Source: Alphaproteobacteria bacterium (lineage in GTDB: Bacteria > Pseudomonadota > Alphaproteobacteria > Micropepsales > Micropepsaceae). Taken from it: 64,000 bases of DNA. The notes beneath the pieces were generated by a model. The model was not told the DNA's origin and searched no databases. It was given only the letters and a program-made list of their open reading frames with translations. Shown one piece after another: positions 8,023 through 19,743 of the stretch (position 1 is its first letter; each line of letters starts with the position of its first letter). The DNA lies in contig JAEUMK010000072.1 of assembly GCA_016792565.1 (NCBI GenBank), positions 1-64,000 on the forward strand, written 5' to 3'. The position numbers were made by a program, and so were the translations under genes.

Positions 8023-9420
8023 CTATCTCGCTGTGAATGTGGATGGCGTGTCGAGGCGGCTGCGGCCGCTGCGGCGCTCTTCGGGCTCCTGCGCCTCGGC
8101 GATCACGATGATGTCGTCCGCCCGGTTGGCTTCGCGCGAGCCCGCCGGCAGGAGCTTCTTGGCGCGCGCTGCAAAACGGATCGCCTCGCCGAAATCGCCC
8201 ATATTGAAGCGCTGCTCGGCCATCGCGAGCGCGGCCATGCCTTCATTGCCGAGATGGGCATAGGCGAAGGACAATTGCAGCCAGGCGAAAGCGTTGGTCG
8301 GATCGCGGCGCAGGGCATCCTCCAGCGTATCGCGCGCCTTGGGCAGCAGCTTGGGGTCTTCCAGTGCAACCAGGGTAGCGCCGAGATTGACCTGCAGCAG
8401 CGCGGCCTTGGGCTTCAGCGCCACGGACTGCTCGAAAGCCTGCACGGCGCCCCGGAAGTCGCGGGCTTCAGCCAGAATCTGGCCCTTGAGCTCCCAATAG
8501 TAGGGGTTGCCGCGATCGCCGGCGATCAGACCGTCGATCTCGCGATTGGCTGATCCGAAATCCGCGCTGCGGTAGTAGGCGACGGAGCGGGCATAGCGGG
8601 CTTCCTCGCTGGCGTCGCTGGCCGGGTAGCGGCGCAAGGTCTCCTGAGGGTCGTCCATGAAGCCGCGGACCTTGCCCTGGATGAGCTTGAACCTGGCGAT
8701 GTCCTCAGGCGAGTCGCGATTGTCGCGATAGGGTGACTTGGCGACCCGTTCTTCCAGCGAAGCGATTCGGTCGCGCGACATCGGATGCGACCGCGCATAG
8801 GGATCCTGCATGCGAGCTGTCAGCAATTCCTGCTGCCCGAGCAGTTCGAAGGTCTCGAGCATTCCCTGGCCGCTGCGCTTGATCGTGTCGAGATAGGTGA
8901 TCGCGGCTTGGTCGGCGGAGGCCTCCTGGACCCGCGAATAGCCCAGGATCGCGCGCTGCATGGCGTGCTGCGCTCCCATGATGATGCCCATGCCCGCCTG
9001 GCCGGCGCCGGCCAGCATTGCGGCGAGGCCCGCCAGCATGGTGATGAGAAAGGGCGCGGCCTCGGCGGTCATGTCGTCGCTGGAGCGCGACAGGTGGCCG
9101 CCCGCCATGTGGCCGGTCTCGTGGGCGATGACGCCGAGCAGCTGGTCGGGGGTCTCCACCTGGTCGATGAGGCCGGTGAAGATGAACATGTTCTGCCCCC
9201 CGCTGACGAACGCGTTGAAGGAGGGGTCGCTGACCAGGTAGATCGTGACGGCATTGGGATCGAGGCCGGCCGCGACGAAGACCGGGCGCGCCTGTTGCCA
9301 GAGGAACTCCTCGATTTCGGTGTCGCGGGCCACGGAGATGGCGAGCGCCGGTCCGGTCCAGACGATGGCGAGTGCCGCGGCAAGGAAGACTCTGAGGGTG
9401 CGGGGCAGGAAGCGGGTCAA
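8023..9420 (-). CDS. M48-family periplasmic metalloprotease with TPR repeats (BepA-like)
   Basis: This 465-residue zinc protease carries HETGH (GVIAHETGHMAGGH), the HExxH motif of peptidase family M48, and a downstream Glu in EASADQAA as third zinc ligand. TPR-like repeats fill the C-terminal half. This layout matches BepA/YfgC, which helps assemble or degrade outer-membrane proteins. The TTG at 9420 is preferred: it has GGAG six bases upstream and begins a clean signal peptide (TRFLPRTLRVFLAAALAI). A longer frame to 9498 also starts with TTG but lacks a ribosome site. Confidence 0.9.
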   Translation of the reverse strand: MTRFLPRTLRVFLAAALAIVWTGPALAISVARDTEIEEFLWQQARPVFVAAGLDPNAVTIYLVSDPSFNAFVSGGQNMFIFTGLIDQVETPDQLLGVIAHETGHMAGGHLSRSSDDMTAEAAPFLITMLAGLAAMLAGAGQAGMGIIMGAQHAMQRAILGYSRVQEASADQAAITYLDTIKRSGQGMLETFELLGQQELLTARMQDPYARSHPMSRDRIASLEERVAKSPYRDNRDSPEDIARFKLIQGKVRGFMDDPQETLRRYPASDASEEARYARSVAYYRSADFGSANREIDGLIAGDRGNPYYWELKGQILAEARDFRGAVQAFEQSVALKPKAALLQVNLGATLVALEDPKLLPKARDTLEDALRRDPTNAFAWLQLSFAYAHLGNEGMAALAMAEQRFNMGDFGEAIRFAARAKKLLPAGSREANRADDIIVIAEAQEPEERRSGRSRLDTPSTFTAR

Positions 9421-9593
9421 GAGCAACTCCGGATTGTCGCCGTACGAACGCCTCGGCAGCGCGGCCCCTCGCCCCCGACGCGCCGAGTTTCCCTTCAAAG
9501 GGCTCGGGTAGCTAGGAGCCTCGGCCGCGCCAAGTCAATCGGCGCGGCCTGTGGCGGCATCAAGGCGTTGTGAGGGCCGGGTTCTGGCGGCCG

Positions 9594-12593
9594 TCAGCCC
9601 TCGCGCTTCTTCCACCAGCCTGCCTTTGCAGGTCCGGCAGGCGCTTCGCCGACGACCACAATCTCGACCTTCTCGGGCAGGGCGGGCACGATCGGCGGGG
9701 AGGGTGCTGCAGGCTCCGGCGCCTCTACCGGCGTGTCTGCGTCCGGCACGGCCGCTTGCAGAGCCGGCTCGACCGCATCCGAAGCGGCATCTGCAACCGG
9801 AGCGGGCTCCGGCGCGGGCGGTACCACGGCAACGGCCGGCTCGGGCGCGGCCTCCGGCGGCGGCTCAAGGGCGGCGAGGGGGGCCGGCTCCGGCGCTGCG
9901 GCAGCCGCCACGGGCTGAGTCGCGATCTCTGCTTCCTGCTCGCTCTTCGGTGCCAGATTTTCCGGCTCGCTCACGGAGACTGCCGCGGCCGCTTCAGGTG
10001 CCGTGTTGGCGCGTGACTCCGTCCGGCTCTCCGGTCTCGGGCCGAACCCGAAGAAACGAGCGATGGCCGCAGCCGGCGACTTGCGCTCGGGGCGAGGCGC
10101 AGCCGGCTCGCCCGCGACGGGCGGCGCGACAGGCTCGAGATCCTGCCGCCCGGGCTCTGCTTCGCCGTCGTCCTCGACACCGTCGAAGCTCTCCGTCGCG
10201 CTGAGATCGCCCGGCTGGCCGCCCTCGGGGCGGCCGTTCCGACGGCCGCCGCGACGACCGCGCCGCCGCCGGCGACGCTCGCCGCCATCCCGCGCGCCTT
10301 CCGGCCCTGCATTGTGTTCGATGAGCGCGCTGCCTTCTTCCGCCGGCTCGGACTGGGAGGCGTCGCCTTCCTGATCAACCATCGGGATCGGGTCGCCGGC
10401 TCCGCCCAGGCTGACCTCGGCACGTTCGCGCGGTCGCTCGTCGCGATCGCGCCCGCGCCCGCGCCGCCGCCGCCCGCGCCCGCCGCGCTCGCCCTCGCGG
10501 GGCAGGCGCTCTCCGTCGCGCGGCGGGCGTTCGCCGCGAGGCGCCTCGCCGCCGTCCTCCTCGTCGCCGCTCTCGGCGCTGTCGGGCATCTCCTCATCGG
10601 CCGAGAAGTCCGGCTCCGGCATCTGCGACAATGCGGTTTCCGCCGAAACGGCGGTGCTTGAGACCGGGCGCCGGGTCCGCACGCCGCCGGGGGCACCCAG
10701 TTCGACCTCGCAATCCGCACCGAACATGTCCGGCTTGGCTTCCAGGTAGATCGAGATGCCGAGGCGCTCTTCCATCGCCTGGATGTCGGACCGCTTGTGA
10801 TTGAATATATAGACCGCGACCTCGGTGGGCAGCCGTACCGTCACGCCCTCGACGCGAGCGTTGTGCGTCTCTTCCTCAACCTGGCGCAGAGCGCGAAGGG
10901 CGAGGCTCTCGACCGAGCGGATGAGCCCCGTGCCGTTGCAGTGCGGGCAGGTGACAGTGGAGCCTTCCACCATGCCGGGACGAAGGCGCTGGCGCGACAT
11001 CTCAAGCAGGCCGAACGGCGAAATCCGGCCCACCTGGATGCGGGCGCGATCGTGCTTGAGGCACTCCTTCAGCTTGCGCTCGACGGACCGGTCGTTGCGA
11101 CCCTCCTCCATATCGATGAAGTCGATCACGATCAGGCCGGCCAGATCGCGCAACCGCAGCTGGCGAGCCACTTCCTCGGCCGCCTCAAGGTTGGTCTTGT
11201 AGGCGGTGTCCTCGATGTTGTGCTCGCGGGTCGAGCGGCCCGAGTTCACGTCGATGGCTACCAGCGCTTCTGTCTGGTTGATGACGATGTAGCCGCCGGA
11301 CTTCAGCTGAACCCGCGGGTTGAACATCGAATCGAGCTGGCTCTCGACCTTGTATTTCTGGAAGAGCGGTGGCCGGCCATCGTGCTGGCGCACGGAATCG
11401 ACCTGCTGCGGCATGATCATCTTCGTGAAGGCCTGGGCTTCCGCGAAGCCTTCCTCGCCCTCCACCACGATCTCCTCGATATCGCGCGAGAACTGGTCGC
11501 GAATGGCGCGCTTGATGAGGTTGCCCTCTTCATAAACCAGCGCCGGAGCCGTCGAACGCAGTGTCAATTCGCGGATCGAGTCCCAGAGACGCAACAGGTA
11601 CTCGTAGTCGCGCTGAATTTCCTGTTTGGTCCGGCTGGCCCCCGCCGTGCGGACGATCAGGCCCATTCCTTCAGGTACATCAAGGCTTTCCGCGGCATCC
11701 TTGAGACGGCGCCTATCGGCCGAGTTGGTGATCTTGCGGGAAATCCCGCCGCCTCGGCCGCTGTTGGGCATCAGCACGCAATAGCGCCCGGCGAGCGACA
11801 GATAGGTGGTCAGCGCCGCCCCTTTGTTACCGCGCTCCTCCTTGACGACCTGGATGAGCAGGATCTGCCGCTTCTTGATGACTTCTTGGATCTTGTACTG
11901 GCGCATCGATCGTCCGCTCGGGCGGCGCGGTTCGACTTCGTCCATGGCGTCATCGTCGCCGGAACTGACCACCTCCGCCTCGACTCGCTCAACGACGACT
12001 TCCTCGACATGCGACTCGCGCCCGTCGTCTTCGCCTTCCTCCGTGGCCCCCTCGCTGGTCGCAGAGAGCGAGCTTTCGGGCTCGGGTTCGCCAACCGCCT
12101 CCGTGGGCGCGACGTAGATCGGTTCGACCGGCGGCGTGTCGGCGAGCGTTTCGGGCGCGATGGTCGACTCTTCAAACGCGGCCGCGACGGCTGCTGCGTC
12201 ATTGGCCTCAATGTCGATGACGGGCAGCGGATCGATATCGGCGGGGGCCTCCGCTGCCTTGGGCGTCGGCTCGGCCCGATCGTCATCGTAGCGCTGCGAC
12301 CGCTCTTCCGCGCGCTGGGCCTCGATCAGTGCCTGACGATCGGCGACCGGGATCTGGTAGTAGTCCGGATGAATCTCGCTGAACGCGAGGAAGCCGTGGC
12401 GGTTGCCGCCATACTCGATGAACGCGGCCTGGAGCGAAGGCTCGACGCGCGTCACTTTCGCAAGGAAAATGTTGCCCTTGAGAGGTTTTCTTGAAGCGGA
12501 TTCGAAGTCGAATTCTTCGACCCGGTTACCCGAGACGATGACGACGCGCGTCTCCTCCGGGTGGGAGGCGTCGATCAGCATACGCTTTGACAT
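9594..12593 (-). CDS. rne: Ribonuclease E
   Basis: RNase E is the main endonuclease for mRNA decay and rRNA/tRNA processing and scaffolds the degradosome. The 999-residue protein starts MSKRMLIDASHPEE at ATG 12593, with AGGAG six bases upstream. It has the S1 domain, split by an acidic low-complexity insertion of about 150 residues (roughly residues 100-245). The catalytic aspartates lie in AIDVNSG and IDFIDME, and the zinc-link is CPHCNGTG. The C-terminal third is disordered, first Arg/Gly/Glu-rich, then Ala/Pro/Glu-rich, ending AGWWKKREG. The insertion is typical of alphaproteobacterial RNase E. Confidence 0.97.
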   Translation of the reverse strand: MSKRMLIDASHPEETRVVIVSGNRVEEFDFESASRKPLKGNIFLAKVTRVEPSLQAAFIEYGGNRHGFLAFSEIHPDYYQIPVADRQALIEAQRAEERSQRYDDDRAEPTPKAAEAPADIDPLPVIDIEANDAAAVAAAFEESTIAPETLADTPPVEPIYVAPTEAVGEPEPESSLSATSEGATEEGEDDGRESHVEEVVVERVEAEVVSSGDDDAMDEVEPRRPSGRSMRQYKIQEVIKKRQILLIQVVKEERGNKGAALTTYLSLAGRYCVLMPNSGRGGGISRKITNSADRRRLKDAAESLDVPEGMGLIVRTAGASRTKQEIQRDYEYLLRLWDSIRELTLRSTAPALVYEEGNLIKRAIRDQFSRDIEEIVVEGEEGFAEAQAFTKMIMPQQVDSVRQHDGRPPLFQKYKVESQLDSMFNPRVQLKSGGYIVINQTEALVAIDVNSGRSTREHNIEDTAYKTNLEAAEEVARQLRLRDLAGLIVIDFIDMEEGRNDRSVERKLKECLKHDRARIQVGRISPFGLLEMSRQRLRPGMVEGSTVTCPHCNGTGLIRSVESLALRALRQVEEETHNARVEGVTVRLPTEVAVYIFNHKRSDIQAMEERLGISIYLEAKPDMFGADCEVELGAPGGVRTRRPVSSTAVSAETALSQMPEPDFSADEEMPDSAESGDEEDGGEAPRGERPPRDGERLPREGERGGRGRRRRGRGRDRDERPRERAEVSLGGAGDPIPMVDQEGDASQSEPAEEGSALIEHNAGPEGARDGGERRRRRRGRRGGRRNGRPEGGQPGDLSATESFDGVEDDGEAEPGRQDLEPVAPPVAGEPAAPRPERKSPAAAIARFFGFGPRPESRTESRANTAPEAAAAVSVSEPENLAPKSEQEAEIATQPVAAAAAPEPAPLAALEPPPEAAPEPAVAVVPPAPEPAPVADAASDAVEPALQAAVPDADTPVEAPEPAAPSPPIVPALPEKVEIVVVGEAPAGPAKAGWWKKREG

Positions 12594-13088
12594 GGCAAGC
12601 TCCTGGGAGCGGCCGCGATCCGCGCGCCTGCGGCGCTGCGGGTCCAATAGGGCGGCCCAGCTCGATTCGGGTTGAGGACGGGACGGCAACGCGGGCCGGA
12701 CGGAAGCCGAAGCTCCTTGCGTCTATGTTCAGCCGCGCTGCGCGCATAAAGATCAGGCTCCGCGCCTTCTCGGGGCGCTCGGGCAGTGGGTAGGGCCAGG
12801 CATCGCCGTTGGGGACATCCCTCTGGCACGAGCCTGTTCGTCCGCGACGAAGCCGCCGGCATCAGGAGGGGAAAATGGGTCAGTCGCCTGGGCCCGGGCT
12901 TCCCGCCTGGGGGCGACCCCGAAGGATCGATGAGACTATGTAGCGGCAGCAGGACGGTTTCCGCAACACGTTCCTTTGCCGGCGGGCTGGAACCGGCCGG
13001 ACCCTCTCGACTGCCGGTAACGGTAAGGCAAGACAACCATGCTAGATTTAACGATAAACATCGCATTGGGCGAATGGTGGAGCGATCG
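12594..13088. other. Divergent leader region between rne and the amidase gene
   Basis: These 495 bases have no convincing gene. They must hold the rne leader on the minus strand and the amidase promoter on the plus strand. An AT-richer patch (about 13040-13062, TAGATTTAACGATAAACA) is the best place for the amidase promoter -10. A 22-codon ORF at 12875 has a strong AGGAGGGG ahead of it, but its Gly/Pro-rich product is not convincing. A long rne leader would suit RNase E autoregulation, but no specific structure could be assigned by eye. Confidence 0.5.
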
Positions 13089-14330
13089 GTGACGACAGAA
13101 GGTCGGCCGGCATACTCGGTCTGGCGAGCGTGGTGCGCGCTGCTGGTCACGCTCTTGGCTGGCGTCGCCGCCATCGGCGGTGCGCATGCGGCCATCGTCG
13201 CGACCAATGCCCGTTTGGGCGAGCATGCCGAGCACACCCGGTTCGTCCTCGAACTGACCGACGCGGTCGACTACCGGCTGTTTTTCCTGTCTGAACCCAA
13301 TCGGATCGTCCTTGAACTTCCTGAAATCGAGTGGCGGCTGCCGCCAAAGGCTGGAATCAAGGGGTCAGGTCTTGTGACCGGCTATCGTTACGGGACCTTT
13401 CGTAAGGGAAAGTCGCGCATCGTTTTGGACCTGGCCACACCGGCTATGGTCGCTGTCGACTTCGTAATGCCGCCCGAAAGCGGCAAGCCTGCGCGTCTCG
13501 TCCTCGATATTGTGCCCGCTGACGAGGCGGACTTTCTGGCGGCGGCCGGTTGGCCTGACGATGAGTCGGGAGCGCCACCTGAACCTCCTGTCGATGCGGC
13601 GGCCGAAGCCGAGCCGATCGACAGTCAGGACGGCCAGTTCATCATCGCTATCGATGCCGGCCATGGCGGTGTCGACCCGGGCGCATCTGGTCCATCGGGG
13701 ACGCTGGAGAAGGACGTCGTTCTCCAGACGGCCGAAGCGCTCAAGGCCGAGCTTGAAACGCGCGGCCATTTCCAGGTTGTGCTGGTGCGCGACGACGACA
13801 CCTTCATCACGCTCAAGGATCGTGTCCGGGCCGGCCGCGCCGCGAAGGCCGACCTCTTCATCTCGCTGCATGCCGACTCGGTGAGCGACGCGACGGTCCA
13901 CGGAGCCTCCGTCTATACGCTGTCCGAAACGGCGTCCGACAGCGTTGCCGCCGAATTGGAACGCTCCGAGAACGCAGCAGACGTTATTTCGGGCGTCGAC
14001 CTCTCGGGCAATGACGAGGTCAGCACCATTCTGATCGATCTCGCCCAGCGTGAGACCAAGAACCGTTCGTCGATCTTCGCCCAGATGCTGCTGCCCGAAC
14101 TCGATCGTCAGACCGGCCTGATCTCGAAGCCGCACCGTTTCGCCGGCTTTCGGGTCTTGAAAGCCCCCGATGTCCCCAGCGTTCTGATCGAACTTGGCTT
14201 CCTCTCCAATGCGACGGACGAGGCCCGCCTGACCTCGCCGAAGTGGCGTGCATCGACGGCCGCGGCCATCGCTCGGGCAATCGACGGCTATTACGACCGC
14301 ATGGCCAGCGTCGCCGAAACGCGGCACTAG
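13089..14330 (+). CDS. N-acetylmuramoyl-L-alanine amidase (AmiC type, AMIN + Amidase_3)
   Basis: This periplasmic zinc amidase cuts the stem peptide from peptidoglycan during cell separation. The 413-residue product has a signal/anchor helix (WRAWCALLVTLLAGVAAIGG), an AMIN domain (about 40-140) and a C-terminal Amidase_3 domain. Zinc-site motifs are AIDAGHGGVDPGA, the downstream Glu in LEKDV, and LFISLHADS; the catalytic Glu lies in VLIELGFLSN. GTG at 13089 is preferred because GGTGGAG lies just upstream. The next gene is PBP1A, and rne is divergent, a conserved alphaproteobacterial arrangement. Confidence 0.94.
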   Translation: MTTEGRPAYSVWRAWCALLVTLLAGVAAIGGAHAAIVATNARLGEHAEHTRFVLELTDAVDYRLFFLSEPNRIVLELPEIEWRLPPKAGIKGSGLVTGYRYGTFRKGKSRIVLDLATPAMVAVDFVMPPESGKPARLVLDIVPADEADFLAAAGWPDDESGAPPEPPVDAAAEAEPIDSQDGQFIIAIDAGHGGVDPGASGPSGTLEKDVVLQTAEALKAELETRGHFQVVLVRDDDTFITLKDRVRAGRAAKADLFISLHADSVSDATVHGASVYTLSETASDSVAAELERSENAADVISGVDLSGNDEVSTILIDLAQRETKNRSSIFAQMLLPELDRQTGLISKPHRFAGFRVLKAPDVPSVLIELGFLSNATDEARLTSPKWRASTAAAIARAIDGYYDRMASVAETRH

Positions 14331-14425
14331 CCTGTCCGCCTCGACCCCAAAACCGCCATAGTTATCGCCGCTCTTCCCATGTAGAATCGCGCCTAAGGCG
14401 ATTTGCGGGTGCGCTAGGTTCCTCG

Positions 14426-16801
<2,376 letters not shown>

Positions 16802-16930
16802 GCCCGCCGGCATCCTGCCGGAGCGTTGCCCCTGCCCAGGGACGGATGGTCGCGCGCCCAGCCAATTGTCACGGATGCTGTCCCGGGGCAGTTTGCACTC
16901 GGTGTGATTGCGGCTTGCTTGGGGGGCAGG

Positions 16931-17911
16931 GTGGCGGGACAGACACTCGACTACAAGGCAAGGCTTGAGGAGTTCATCAAGCCCATTCCCGAGAAGGGCT
17001 CTGTGTCGGCCGGCAGTCCGACCTATACGCGCAAAAAGATCAACGACACGCTGAAGGCGGCCGGCGTCGTGCCGCCAAAGCTCCCTGCGATGCCAAAGGG
17101 CATGGCGAAGGACGAGCGGACGCGGCTCGCGACCGAACACGACAAGGCGCTTGTCGCGCTTCAGAAGCAGCATTTCCCGGCAACGAACAACGACGACTTC
17201 AAGACGCTGACGGGTCTGACCCATACGGGCTTGCTGGCGAACTGGATAGGCGGCGGGCAACAGACCAGCTGCAACTCATTTGCCGGAAACTGCGGCGTTC
17301 AGATGGGCGCGAAGATCTTCCTGGGCACGTTCAATCTTGAAGCCCACCTCGCCAAGAACGGCCTGTCGCGTCTCTGGATCCCGGCGACCAGCGGCCGGAG
17401 GCCGGCTTACGGTGATATCTTCGAGCACTCGGACAGGCTCCATCAGGGCGTCTCGCTGGGCTTCAGGGGCGACAAGTGGCTGACCGCCGAAGGCGGCGCA
17501 GGCGGCCCGACCCATGATGGCGTCGACAAGGTCGCCCGCAAGGAAAAGGACTTCGATCCGTCCATCCTGAAGGGTTGGGTATCGATGGCCCGCTATCTTG
17601 GCGCCCAGGTCCCGGACTGGCTGCAGGGCTGGTGGGTGATCTATTGCGGCGACACGCTCTACAACTACCATTTCAGCGAGGACTTCGAGGTATCCTAGGT
17701 CCTCTACAATCCGGGCAAGGCGGGTGCCGACCCGGTCAAGCCGATCGACACCGGCACGTTCACGGTCAGCTTCGACGACGTGACGGTGAACTGGAAGAGG
17801 GAAGGCGGAACGGAACGGTTCACCTATGACCGTATGGAGAGCTTTCCGGCCCTCATGGAGAAGATGTCAGGCGTCTCTGCTCGCGGCGAGAAGCTGAAGG
17901 GCATCAAGTAG
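16931..17911 (+). pseudogene. Cysteine amidase-like gene interrupted by one in-frame TAG
   Basis: A single reading frame runs from about GTG 16931 (after GGGGGG) to TAG 17909-17911. It is broken only by TAG at 17696-17698. The 5' part encodes about 255 residues and the 3' part 70 residues that continue smoothly (VLYNPGKAGADPVKPIDTGT). The segment TSCNSFAGNCGVQMG, followed by YGDIFEH, LHQGVSLGF and WLTAEGGAGG, resembles the Cys-His arrangement of NlpC/P60 or CHAP amidases. This is an inference from pattern, not a firm family match. A recent nonsense mutation, a sequencing error or stop-codon readthrough are all possible. It lies upstream of phaC. Confidence 0.6.
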
Positions 17912-18060
17912 CTCTCGGGCTGGGTCTCACCGGCACGGCGCGGCGAGGCGAGGGGGGCACCAGCCCCGTCCGCTCGACAAGCGGCCAGCCTTGCGCCACG
18001 CTCTGCTCACAACGAAGCGGCGGCGCGGCTTGCGCCGACACGCGTTCGACGGGAGGAACG

Positions 18061-19743
18061 ATGAAGATCGACGAGACCAAGCTCGGCGACAAAGGGCCGG
18101 ATTCCAACATGGCCCTGAACCCCATAGTGGGGATCAATCCTGAGGAGCTTTGGCGCGCCGCGGGGCTCGTAGTCACCGAGATTATCCGCCAGCCGACCTT
18201 GTTCGCGAAACATGGAGGCTCGTTCGCCAAGGACTTGGCGGACGTTCTGGTCGGCAAGTCGAAGCTCGCGGCGGAAGCCCGCGACAAGCGATTCCAGCAC
18301 GAAGTCTGGAACAAGAGCCCGGTCTACAAGCGGGGCATGCAGGGCTGGCTGGCCTTCCGCAAGAACCTTAAGGACTGGTTGGCCGATCTGGATCTGGGCG
18401 ATCAGGATCGCACGCGAGCCGGTTTCATCCTCGACATCTTCGCCGACGCCGTTGCGCCGACCAATACGCTGATTGGCAACCCGTTGGCGCTGAAGACGGC
18501 GTGGGACACGAAAGGCCAGTCGCTCCTGCGGGGCATGAAAAACCTCTACGGCGATCTGCGCGACAATGGAGGCCTGCCGAGCCAGGTCGACAAGCGCCCC
18601 TTCAAGGTCGGCGAGAACCTCGCCGTCACGGAAGGCAGCGTGGTCCTGCGCACCGAGATGATGGAGCTGATTCAGTACAAGCCGCTTGCCGATCACGTGC
18701 ATGAGAAGCCGCTGCTGATCGTGCCGCCGCAGATCAACAAGTTCTATGCGTCGGATCTGACGCCGGATCGCTCGATGTTCCGCTACCTGCTCTCGCAGGG
18801 CTACCAGCTCTTCGCGATCTCGTGGCGCAATCCGGGCAAGGAGCACGCCGGCTGGGGCCTTGAGGCCTATGTCCGGGAAATCATCAAGGCGATCGACGCG
18901 ACGCTGGCGATCACCAAGCAGAAAAGCCTGAACCTGTCGGGCGCCTGCTCGGGCGGCATTACCCAGGCGATGCTGCTGTCCTATCTGGCGGCGAAAAAGG
19001 ACAAGCGCGTCAACGCGGCGACCTTCATGGTCTGTGTGCTCGATGCCCGGCCGGAGGACAGCGATGTGGGCGCCTTCATCAGCCCGCGATCTATCAAGCT
19101 CGCCAAGGCAAGGTCCAAGCAGAAGGGCATTCTGACAGGGCAGGATCTCAGCCGCACCTTCGCCTGGTTGCGACCGAACGATCTGATCTGGAACTACGTC
19201 GTCAACAACTACCTGCTCGGCAACGACCCGCCGCCTTTCGACATCCTCTATTGGAACAACGATTCCACGAACCTGCCGATGCAGCTGCATCACGACTATC
19301 TCGACATGTACGAGAGCGAGCCGATGCGCAAACCCGGCACCGTTCCGTTCATGGGTCACAAGATCGACCTCGGCAAAATCCACCAGGACGTCTTCTTCCT
19401 CGCCGGCGTCACCGACCACATCACGCCGTGGAAGGCGGTCTATCGCTCGATGAAGCTGCTGGGGTCGAAGGACAAGACGTTCATTCTCTCCTCCAGCGGC
19501 CACATCCAGTCGCTCATCAATCCGCCCGGCAACCCCAAGGCGCGATTCTTTACCAACGCGTCCCTGCCGGATGACGTCGAACAGTTCCCGAACGGCGCCG
19601 AGCAGCACATCGGTTCGTGGTGGGAGACCTGGGCGAAATGGCTGGCCGAACGATCCGGCGCCATGAAGCCGGCGCCCAGGAAGCTGGGCGACGCCAAGCA
19701 CAAGCCGGTCGGCAAGGCGCCGGGCAAGTACGTGCATGGCTGA
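18061..19743 (+). CDS. phaC: Poly(3-hydroxyalkanoate) synthase, class II type
   Basis: PhaC polymerises (R)-3-hydroxyacyl-CoA into polyester storage granules. The 560-residue protein has the lipase-like box GACSGG with catalytic Cys296, the same number as in Pseudomonas PhaC. It also has the Asp in GVTDHITPW and His in SSSGHIQS. Other segments matching the pseudomonad enzymes are LRPNDLIWNYVVNNYLLG and DILYWNNDSTNLP. Start ATG 18061 follows GGGAGG. Its last 8 bases overlap phaZ. The sequence suggests preference for medium-chain monomers, but that needs testing. Confidence 0.95.
   Translation: MKIDETKLGDKGPDSNMALNPIVGINPEELWRAAGLVVTEIIRQPTLFAKHGGSFAKDLADVLVGKSKLAAEARDKRFQHEVWNKSPVYKRGMQGWLAFRKNLKDWLADLDLGDQDRTRAGFILDIFADAVAPTNTLIGNPLALKTAWDTKGQSLLRGMKNLYGDLRDNGGLPSQVDKRPFKVGENLAVTEGSVVLRTEMMELIQYKPLADHVHEKPLLIVPPQINKFYASDLTPDRSMFRYLLSQGYQLFAISWRNPGKEHAGWGLEAYVREIIKAIDATLAITKQKSLNLSGACSGGITQAMLLSYLAAKKDKRVNAATFMVCVLDARPEDSDVGAFISPRSIKLAKARSKQKGILTGQDLSRTFAWLRPNDLIWNYVVNNYLLGNDPPPFDILYWNNDSTNLPMQLHHDYLDMYESEPMRKPGTVPFMGHKIDLGKIHQDVFFLAGVTDHITPWKAVYRSMKLLGSKDKTFILSSSGHIQSLINPPGNPKARFFTNASLPDDVEQFPNGAEQHIGSWWETWAKWLAERSGAMKPAPRKLGDAKHKPVGKAPGKYVHG

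Noticed and set aside
12875-12943. 22-codon ORF with AGGAGGGG upstream in the rne-amidase gap
   Set aside because: The ribosome site is good, but the Gly/Pro/Arg-rich product has no protein-like character and no coupling to another gene.
17696-17698. TAG read as pyrrolysine
   Set aside because: No pyl genes are visible, and pyrrolysine use is not expected in this group. Mutation or ordinary readthrough is simpler.
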